DNA from: Methanobacterium_A sp963707035
GTDB lineage: Archaea; Methanobacteriota; Methanobacteria; Methanobacteriales; Methanobacteriaceae
Length of the DNA: 64,000 nucleotides
Assembly: GCA_963707035.1 (NCBI GenBank)
Contig: CAVPON010000011.1
Span: 930,001-994,000 of the forward strand
Reading direction: 5' to 3'
The translations under genes and the position numbers were made by a program. Under the pieces are notes generated by a model. It did not search any database. It was given only the letters and a program-made list of their open reading frames with translations, and was not told the DNA's origin. Below, piece after piece: positions 57,683 to 64,000 of this stretch (positions are counted from its first letter, which is position 1; the number at the start of each line of letters is the position of its first letter).

Positions 57683-58600
57683 TCACTCACCCCTAACATA
57701 TTTAAGGTAAACTTCTTCTAGAGTAGATTTAACCTCATTAACTAATTGTACCCGGCCACCTACAGCTTCAATAACCTTCAGGATATCAGGATTCTCCAAC
57801 TCAGCATTATCCACTTTAATTATAATTTTATTACCAGTCACCTGCACTTTCCCGGGTTTAAGTTTCTCAACAGCCATTACTATCTCATCATAGACTGTTT
57901 CCAGTTGAATAACTGTTTTAATTCCACTTAAGGATTTAGTCAAATTTTCAGGAGTATCCACAGCCAACAATTTAGTTTTAATTATACCTACCCTATCACA
58001 AAGTTTTTCAGCCTCACTTAAAAGATGAGTATTAAGAAAAATAGTCCTTTTCTCCCCCTTAAGTTCAAGAATAAAATCCCTCACCGTTTTTGCAGCCTCA
58101 GGATCAAGATTAGCAGTGGGCTCATCTAAAAATAAGATTGGAGGATCATGAATTAAAGATCGCGCTACAGCTAATTTCTGTTTCATACCTTTAGAAAACT
58201 TTCCCGCTGATAAGTCTCTCTGATCCCAAAGTCCTAACATTTTAAGGAAATACTCGATTCTCTCCTGCCTCTGCCCTTTACTGACTTTATAAAATCTACC
58301 ATAAAAATCCAAATTCTGATAAGCACTTAAATTTTCATACAGACCAACATTCTCCGGTAATAAACCAATCATTCTCCGAATCTTCTGTAAATCCTCACTC
58401 TTTCCAACATCATACTCACCGATCCTAGCTGTACCACTAGTTTTTGATATTAAACCGGCTAGCATTCTTACAGTAGTTGTTTTTCCAGCCCCATTGGGCC
58501 CTAGAAAACCGAAAACCTCACCCTCACCTATATGTAAAGTAAGGTCGTCTACAGCAGTAATTTCATCAAATTTCTTTGTAAGATTTTCAGCATCGATCAA
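57683..58600 (-). CDS. ABC transporter ATP-binding protein
   Basis: A 305-residue ATPase of an ABC-2 exporter. Walker A is GPNGAGKT (34-41), the signature is KFSKGMKQK in place of LSGGQ (near 137), Walker B with LFLDEPTANLDPEA follows (near 155), and the switch His is in NTHLLSEAEKL. The C-terminal 90 residues are a regulatory tail common in NatA/CcmA-type ATPases. The start is a TTG at 58600 with GGAG 10 nt upstream. It is the first gene of a two-gene operon with the permease. Confidence 0.9.
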   Translation of the reverse strand: MIDAENLTKKFDEITAVDDLTLHIGEGEVFGFLGPNGAGKTTTVRMLAGLISKTSGTARIGEYDVGKSEDLQKIRRMIGLLPENVGLYENLSAYQNLDFYGRFYKVSKGQRQERIEYFLKMLGLWDQRDLSAGKFSKGMKQKLAVARSLIHDPPILFLDEPTANLDPEAAKTVRDFILELKGEKRTIFLNTHLLSEAEKLCDRVGIIKTKLLAVDTPENLTKSLSGIKTVIQLETVYDEIVMAVEKLKPGKVQVTGNKIIIKVDNAELENPDILKVIEAVGGRVQLVNEVKSTLEEVYLKYVRGE

Positions 58601-59000
58601 AGTTCATCAACTCCACTGTACATTTACAAGTTAAATATCTACAATCATTTTAAAATCCACTCAAAATTATCAAGATACCCCATCACCAAAAGAATAAAAT
58701 TCATTCCTGCAATAATAATTAAATTATTAAAAAAAAATTATTGTTTATTTTAACCTATGATAAAGAAAAGTTTAGCATCTCACCTTTCTATTGTTTGATA
58801 ATAAATTTTTAATTCAGTTATTTTCTTTCTAAATAATCACTCATCATCTATATAGTAAAAATCTTCCCAAATAAACATTTAACTTATTCAATATAATTTT
58901 TATTATTTTTTGGTAAAATTTATATCAGTACTATTTAAAGATTAAATAAATATTTAATAAATTTTTTTTTTAATCACTTATCTAACGAGAGAAAATTTTT
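58601..59000. other. Intergenic stretch, no gene seen
   Basis: 400 bp of AT-rich spacer between divergent genes. A TATA-like TATCAGTACTATTTAAAG near 58922-58940 may serve the hydrolase gene. No repeat or RNA seen. Confidence 0.35.
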
Positions 59001-59786
59001 ATGAGTTTATACATCAAAGAAACAGGTGAAAACAATGATGAAACCCTATTATTCCTCCATGGGGAAGTTTTTGCAGGATGGATGTGGGATAAACAGTTAA
59101 AATCATTCAGTGATTATCATTGTATTGTGGTTGACCTTCCCGGGCATGGGAAAAGCTCTAAGATAAAATCATTAACAATAGAAAATACCGCAGAAATGAT
59201 AATTGATTTAATCCAAGATCATGCCCATGGTAAAAAAGCACATCTTATAGGAATATCTATGGGCGCTCAGATAATTGTCCAAATACTAGGAGCAGCTCCA
59301 GAAGTTGTAGATCATGCATTTATAAGTGGAACGCTAGTACGCACCTCACCGCCGACTAAAAATTTTTCAAAACACTTAAATCATCTAATTGAAATCTATA
59401 CACCTGTAAAAAATAATCCTCTCTACATAAAGAGTTATATGAAATCATACAATATACCTAAAAATCTCTATAGTAAATTCAAGGAATCTACATACAATAT
59501 AGAACAAGATACTTTAGATAATATTATCAGAGAGAATATGCTTTTTAAAATGCCTGAAGGCCTTGAAAATGCTCATGTGCCTGTATTGGTGATGACAGGT
59601 GAAAAAGATTATAATATCATTAATGAATCTGCAAAAAAACTTATAAATGTCCTTCCAAATTCAAATAGAGCATATGCTTTGAAAGTAGGTCATATATGGA
59701 ATATGGAAAATCCTGAATTATTCAATAATGTTTTAAAGGCATGGATAAATGATGAATCTCTGCCAATAGGCGTTAAAATTTTATAA
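59001..59786 (+). CDS. Alpha/beta hydrolase
   Basis: A 261-residue serine hydrolase of the alpha/beta fold. The oxyanion segment is LHGEVFAGWMW near 20, DLPGHGKSS near 45-53, the nucleophile elbow GISMGAQ with Ser 86, the acid in MTGEKDYN near 200 and the His in VGHIWN near 233. The small cap domain (about 115-180) is Lys/Tyr-rich. It could be an esterase or C-C hydrolase; the substrate is not evident. GAGAG precedes the ATG weakly. It is a single gene. Confidence 0.85.
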   Translation: MSLYIKETGENNDETLLFLHGEVFAGWMWDKQLKSFSDYHCIVVDLPGHGKSSKIKSLTIENTAEMIIDLIQDHAHGKKAHLIGISMGAQIIVQILGAAPEVVDHAFISGTLVRTSPPTKNFSKHLNHLIEIYTPVKNNPLYIKSYMKSYNIPKNLYSKFKESTYNIEQDTLDNIIRENMLFKMPEGLENAHVPVLVMTGEKDYNIINESAKKLINVLPNSNRAYALKVGHIWNMENPELFNNVLKAWINDESLPIGVKIL

Positions 59787-60141
59787 AACTAGTTTTGATA
59801 TCTTCAAATCTTCATAATTTAGTTTAAGGAGTTTTGGTGAATGTTGTGTAATTATCAGTAGTATTCTAATAAAATAATTAAATATGGATTGATATGTAAT
59901 TATAAAAAGGAGAAAAATAATAGTATTTAGAGCTAATTATGAATATTAGTGATATCATGGAATTGATCTCGCACTTTACTCCTCTTTTTTTAAGTTTTTA
60001 GTTAAACCAAAAAAAATATGATAGAGATTGATTACCAAGGTCCAAAATAAAAAAAAATAATAATGTTCATTTAAATATATAATATAAATCAAAGGTTTTT
60101 ACTAAATAAAATAACTTAAAAAAATTAGGAGTGATCAAGAA
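59787..60141. other. Intergenic stretch, no gene seen
   Basis: AT-rich spacer between two same-strand genes. AAGGAG (59826-59831) and AAAAGGAG (near 59906) look like ribosome binding sites but are followed by no open frame. Nothing else is seen. Confidence 0.35.
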
Positions 60142-60537
60142 ATGATTAAAAGACTATCAATTGTTCCTTTAATTGTAAAAGATCAAGATGAAGCATTCAA
60201 GTTCTATACTGAAAAATTAGGCTTCGAGAAAGTAACTGATGTAATGGGTCCGATACATTTTCTAACTGTAGCTCCTAAAGAAGGGAAGGATACTGAGATT
60301 TTATTACAAGTTCCCGACCCTAAGATGATGGGAGAGGAGAAAGCATCAGATTTAATGAATCAGATTGGTAAAACCTCATTTATATTTATAGTGGATAATT
60401 GCAAAAAAACAGTTGAAGAATTACGGGAAAAAGGCGTGAAAATAGTCATGGAACCCCAAACTCAACCATATGGTACTCAAGCAATAATATCTGATCTATA
60501 TGGTAATTCTCATGTACTCCGAGAACCCGCCAAATAA
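60142..60537 (+). CDS. VOC-family (glyoxalase/bleomycin-resistance) protein
   Basis: A 131-residue two-module VOC protein. The first module is SIVPLIVKDQDEAFKFYTEK followed by LGFEKV; the second has IFIVDNCKKTVEELREKGVK and ends AIISDLYGNSHVL, where DLYGN is the family turn. Possible metal ligands are few, so a binding or isomerase role is open. A site AGGAGTGATC precedes the ATG. It stands alone. A catalytic or resistance role cannot be decided from sequence. Confidence 0.85.
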   Translation: MIKRLSIVPLIVKDQDEAFKFYTEKLGFEKVTDVMGPIHFLTVAPKEGKDTEILLQVPDPKMMGEEKASDLMNQIGKTSFIFIVDNCKKTVEELREKGVKIVMEPQTQPYGTQAIISDLYGNSHVLREPAK

Positions 60538-60762
60538 ACTTCCAAAAAAAATTATAATATGTTTATTTCCACTTAAACTAAACAATAATAATTAACTACA
60601 ATAATTTTTTTTTTAAATCTCTTTTTTTATGTAAATAAACTATTTAGTTATGGGTTTAATTATTTATTTCATTAAATATTCAACAGAAATCAGGTTTAAT
60701 AACATGTTTTAGATATTAAAATCATTTTAATTATAAAAAAACTTGTAATAGCAGGTGATTAG

Positions 60763-61743
60763 TTGCTGATCTGGAAGCCTGAAGTTTTTCAAGGCAGAGG
60801 GAAGAAAAAAAATTATTTTGAAGGATGGTACTTCAAATCTGTATCTAAAGATGAAAAATTAGCCTGCGCAATAATAGTTGGAGTATCCATCCCTAAAAAC
60901 CTGAATGAATCAAATGCTTTTATAATGTTTATGGATGCACGTAACCAGGATCTTCATTACTTTCAATATCCTCTTTCACGTTTCTGGGCAAATAATGAAA
61001 ATTTTGAAATCAAAATTGATAATAACTTTTTCAGCCTGAACAATATTATCCTTGATCTTGATGATGGTCAAACCAAAATTAATGGGGAAATGAAATTCAA
61101 AAACATAATTCCCTGGCCAATAAAAAGATTTTCTCCAGGAGTAATGGGAATTTATGCCTTTATCCCTTTTATGGAATGTTATCATGGAGTTTTAAGTTTC
61201 AACCATTCAATAAATGGATATTTAGAAATAAATGGAGAGAAAAAAGATTTCACAGGGGGTAAAGGATATATTGAGAAAGATTGGGGTTCATCCATGCCAT
61301 CCTCATGGATATGGATGCAAACTAACCATTTTGATAAAGAGGATTTATCACTCTTCGGATCCATTGCTAAAATTCCATGGCTTGGTAGTTACTTCACAGG
61401 TTATATATTCGGTTTACTCCATAATAAACAGCTTTATAAATTTACAACCTACAACGGAGCTAAAATAGAAAAACTACAACTTACCAAAAATAATATCGAA
61501 ATAATAATTGGAGATAAAAAACTAGAACTACAAATAAACGCCATTCGGACTGAAGGTGTGGATATCCCTGCCCCAAAATTGGGTGAAATGACATCTAAAG
61601 TCAATGAATCCCTCAAATCCCGAATAAATATAAAATTATTTAGAAAAAAGAAGAAAGAAAAAATATTGATATTATCAGATACAGGCAGAAATGCAGGTTT
61701 AGAGTTCGTAGGGGATTTAAACGAATTGTTGAAGGGATTTTGA
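60763..61743 (+). CDS. Tocopherol-cyclase-like protein (PF14249-type)
   Basis: A 326-residue soluble beta-rich protein. YFEGWYFKSV near 18-27 and the FTGGKGYIEKDWGSSMPSSW stretch, then WIWMQTNHF (about 165-190), are the signature of the tocopherol cyclase (VTE1) family. Plant and cyanobacterial members close the chromanol ring; in other microbes the function is unknown and methanogens make no tocopherol, so it may act on another prenyl or lipid compound or be a lipocalin-like binder. The TTG start at 60763 follows GCAGGTGAT. It is convergent with the aldehyde dehydrogenase. Confidence 0.75.
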   Translation: MLIWKPEVFQGRGKKKNYFEGWYFKSVSKDEKLACAIIVGVSIPKNLNESNAFIMFMDARNQDLHYFQYPLSRFWANNENFEIKIDNNFFSLNNIILDLDDGQTKINGEMKFKNIIPWPIKRFSPGVMGIYAFIPFMECYHGVLSFNHSINGYLEINGEKKDFTGGKGYIEKDWGSSMPSSWIWMQTNHFDKEDLSLFGSIAKIPWLGSYFTGYIFGLLHNKQLYKFTTYNGAKIEKLQLTKNNIEIIIGDKKLELQINAIRTEGVDIPAPKLGEMTSKVNESLKSRINIKLFRKKKKEKILILSDTGRNAGLEFVGDLNELLKGF

Positions 61744-61784
61744 TATATATTCATTTAGTTTTTTTTAATAAGTTATTTTAAATT

Positions 61785-63191
61785 TCATCCAATAATTACT
61801 AGTTTTGAAAGTGTCATATCCTCCACTGCATATTTCACACCTTCTTTTCCTAAACCACTCTTCTTAAAACCTCCAAAAGGCATATTATCCGTACGAAATG
61901 TAGATTGTTTATTTATAAGTACAGTGCCTGCATCTATAACTTTCACAGCCTTCTTAGCATTCTCTATATTCTCTGTAAATACAGAAGCCTGTAAACCATA
62001 TTGTGTATTATTAGCCACTTCAAAAGCTTCATCAACACTTCCAACCCTAATTATAGGTGAAACAGGTCCAAAAGTTTCATTACATACTAATTCCTGATTA
62101 AATGATACTCTATCCAAAACTGTAGGCTCATAAAAAGCACCATTACGAATACCCCCACATAAAAGTTCTGCACCTTCAGCAAGAGCATTATTTACCCTAT
62201 TTTCAACTTTCAAAGCAGCCTCTTCATCAATTAACGGTCCAACATCAGTTTTTGGATTAAAAGGATCACCCACATTTAATTTTTTAGTTTCTGAAACAAA
62301 TTTATCTATAAATTCATCAGCAACACTCATTTGTACTATAATTCTTTTTACAGCAATACAAACCTGACCGGCAAATATATAAGATCCCTTTACAGCAGCA
62401 TTAACAGCATCATCTATATTTGCATCATCCAAAACAACAAGCGGATCATTTCCACCTAACTCTAATGTAAGACTTTTAACTCCAGCCCTCTGGGCTATGG
62501 ATAGTCCTGTGGACTCACTTCCAGTAAATGATATTTTATTTACCAGATCATTAGTAACTATTTCATCACCAACAACGTTACTATCCCCTGTTAAAGCATT
62601 TAAAGCACCATCCGGCAAATATGATGCCATTAATTCAGCCAGTTTCAAAGCAGCTAAAGGAGCTTTACGGGAAGGTTTTAAAACCACAGTATTTTTAGCA
62701 GCAATAGCTGGAGCTATTTTATGCATAGCTAAATTCACCGGATAATTAAAAGGAGTAATCGCACCTAAAATCCCCATTGGTACTCTTAATGTAAATCCTA
62801 ATATATTATTACCATTAATACCAGCATCGATGGGGATAGTTTCGCCATAGATTCTTTTAGATTCTTCAGCTGCAAGTAATAACGTATCTAATGAGCGTTC
62901 CATTTCAAATTTAGCATCCCGGATAGGTTTTCCAGTTTCCCTAGTTATTATAGCCGCAAATTCATCTTGACATTTAAATAAATCATTATAGATTTCATAA
63001 AGTATATTAGATACTTCACGTGAAGACATATCGTTCATAACTTTTTTAGCATCATTAGCAGCATAAATAGCTTTTTTAGCATCTTCACGGTTTCCAAAAG
63101 GTACGGTGTCAATGATTGAGTTGTCCGTAGGGTTGAAAACATCAATTTTTTCATCTTTATTAACTAATTCTCCATTAATAAACATTCTCAT
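61785..63191 (-). CDS. Aldehyde dehydrogenase, probably lactaldehyde dehydrogenase
   Basis: A 468-residue NAD(P)-dependent aldehyde dehydrogenase. TPFNYPVNLAMHK near 147-158, KPSRKAPLAALKLAE, FTGSEST near 222-228, Glu 244 in LELGGNDP and the catalytic Cys 278 in GQVCIA are present; the end has NMPFGGFKKSGLG. Its closest character is that of the methanogen enzymes that oxidise lactaldehyde to lactate for coenzyme F420 synthesis (CofA), but non-phosphorylating glyceraldehyde-3-phosphate dehydrogenases are near relatives. I therefore leave the symbol blank. The ATG start has no strong site. Confidence 0.85.
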   Translation of the reverse strand: MRMFINGELVNKDEKIDVFNPTDNSIIDTVPFGNREDAKKAIYAANDAKKVMNDMSSREVSNILYEIYNDLFKCQDEFAAIITRETGKPIRDAKFEMERSLDTLLLAAEESKRIYGETIPIDAGINGNNILGFTLRVPMGILGAITPFNYPVNLAMHKIAPAIAAKNTVVLKPSRKAPLAALKLAELMASYLPDGALNALTGDSNVVGDEIVTNDLVNKISFTGSESTGLSIAQRAGVKSLTLELGGNDPLVVLDDANIDDAVNAAVKGSYIFAGQVCIAVKRIIVQMSVADEFIDKFVSETKKLNVGDPFNPKTDVGPLIDEEAALKVENRVNNALAEGAELLCGGIRNGAFYEPTVLDRVSFNQELVCNETFGPVSPIIRVGSVDEAFEVANNTQYGLQASVFTENIENAKKAVKVIDAGTVLINKQSTFRTDNMPFGGFKKSGLGKEGVKYAVEDMTLSKLVIIG

Positions 63192-63593
63192 TCTATGACC
63201 CCTATTATCTAATTATAAAACTCACATATTTAATCAACAAAAAATTTTGATATATTTTTCCATGAATAAATTATTTATTTATATATAAAAAAATATTAGC
63301 TAATTTTCAACATTTGAAAAAAAAACTTAATATTAAGCTAATGAAACTATCGCTAGCTCGAATATTTTTTTTATTAACCATCAATAAGAAAAAAAGAAGC
63401 ACAAGGACAACAAGTAAGCACATTTATGTGCTCAAATTGGAGCATAATAGGTGAATTAGGATTTAAATATTTAACAAGAAGTCATTAAAAAAGGTTGAAA
63501 TTTTTGAAGATGTCTTTAAAGATATTTTCCTCTTATTAATTTATATAAGTAAATTTTTTTTTTTAAAAATAAAACTTATAATAACTTTTTTTT
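63192..63593. other. Intergenic stretch with two competing hairpins
   Basis: AGCACA/TGTGCT (63417-63432) and TGCTC/GAGCA (63429-63444) are overlapping stems that cannot form together. A minus-strand T-free region and A/T runs flank them. One plus-strand frame reads STFMCSNWSIIGELGFKYL without a proper start. No gene is called. Confidence 0.35.
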
Positions 63594-64000
63594 TTATTGG
63601 TTAGTTTTTAACAAATAATCATCTTCACGTGTTTGGATAATTTTGTATACTATGAAGGCTATTATTGCTAAAATTCCAATAATGAATATTATATTAAATT
63701 GGGATGAATATGTTTCCACAATATTCCATTGAGCTCCTAATTTGAATCCTAGGAATACTAAAGCAAAGTCAAATGGTAATGAACCTAGATAAGTATATGT
63801 AATATATTTTTTGAGATCCATTTTGGAGACTCCAGCTGAGATAGATACTAGTTCCGAGATCATGGGTATGCACCTGCTTATTAAAACTGTTACATCACCG
63901 TATTTACCAAACCATTTATCTCCCCGGTCTAGTTTACTTGGTGATATTGCGAAATATTTACCATATTTATCAAGCAAAGGCCTGCCACCTTTCAAGGAGA
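63594..64000 (-). CDS. DedA-family membrane protein, N-terminus cut by the window edge
   Basis: The C-terminal 135 residues of a DedA (SNARE-associated, VTT domain) protein. GGRPLLDKYGKYF and the SRCIPMISELVSISAGVSKM segment are the family signature; the second usually has Arg in RxxIPxxR, here Arg then Ser, which is a slight difference. Three or so membrane helices follow, the last near the end (FIIGILAIIAFIVY). DedA proteins are lipid flippases or transporters needed for membrane potential and drug tolerance. The frame runs on to the edge, so the real start lies outside; the TTG at 63995 is not a start. Confidence 0.85.
   Translation of the reverse strand, partial: SLKGGRPLLDKYGKYFAISPSKLDRGDKWFGKYGDVTVLISRCIPMISELVSISAGVSKMDLKKYITYTYLGSLPFDFALVFLGFKLGAQWNIVETYSSQFNIIFIIGILAIIAFIVYKIIQTREDDYLLKTNQ

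Overview
The window is AT-rich DNA (about 30% G+C by eye) from a methanogenic archaeon of the order Methanobacteriales. The evidence is the gene content: cyclic 2,3-diphosphoglycerate synthetase, a group II chaperonin (thermosome), the archaeal shikimate-entry pair aroA'/aroB', the two-subunit archaeal primase PriS/PriL, a DUF530 gene fused by overlap to metS, an archaeal-type CCA enzyme, a UPF0058 protein and a large secreted adhesin-like protein with beta-helix, PKD and Ig-like parts. I cannot fix the genus. Start codons are often TTG or GTG behind a GGAGG/GGTGA ribosome binding site.

Layout. 1-6280: small accessory genes (SGNH hydrolase cut by the left edge, DUF1697, metallo-beta-lactamase fold, zinc ribbons, flavodoxin, PrsW-like protease) with decayed gene remnants at 1679-2262. 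6497-9136: a fluoride riboswitch (crcB motif) in front of a CPA-type antiporter, then an MFS exporter. 9256-16865: membrane protein, second MFS exporter, receiver-domain protein, ferredoxin, MetX-like hydrolase, TrmB regulator and, divergent from it, hybrid-cluster protein. 17475-26800: acetyl-CoA synthetase, thermosome, cyclic 2,3-DPG synthetase, UPF0058, histidinol dehydrogenase and aspartyl-tRNA synthetase. 26909-33963: a same-strand run holding a flavoprotein, a methyltransferase, aroA', aroB', an HPr-kinase-like P-loop protein, thpR and cca. 34170-44020: radical SAM/B12 protein, priS-priL, then divergent metS-DUF530, an HTH protein and a MraY/WecA-type transferase. 44482-52055: small methanogen proteins, GalE, a broken F420-type oxidoreductase, UbiA prenyltransferase, SRPBCC and CPBP proteins. 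52150-64000: FAD oxidoreductase, adhesin-like protein, ABC-2 exporter, alpha/beta hydrolase, VOC protein, a tocopherol-cyclase-like protein, an aldehyde dehydrogenase and a DedA protein cut by the right edge.

The best regulatory signal is at 6497-6573: the whole fluoride aptamer consensus can be read, and its 3' strand is exactly complementary to the antiporter's ribosome binding site, which gives a complete translational ON-switch model.

The second striking point is that at least seven conserved genes (thermosome, cyclic 2,3-DPG synthetase, AspRS, MetX-like, CPBP, a LLM-class oxidoreductase and an HTH protein) are interrupted by a one-base slip, mostly in a short homopolymer, or by a single stop codon. 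Several are core housekeeping genes, so most of these are probably errors in the sequence rather than real mutations. I annotate them as whole genes and mark each break. Two other genes (receiver protein and second MFS) lack an ATG/GTG/TTG in the right place and may start at ATT.
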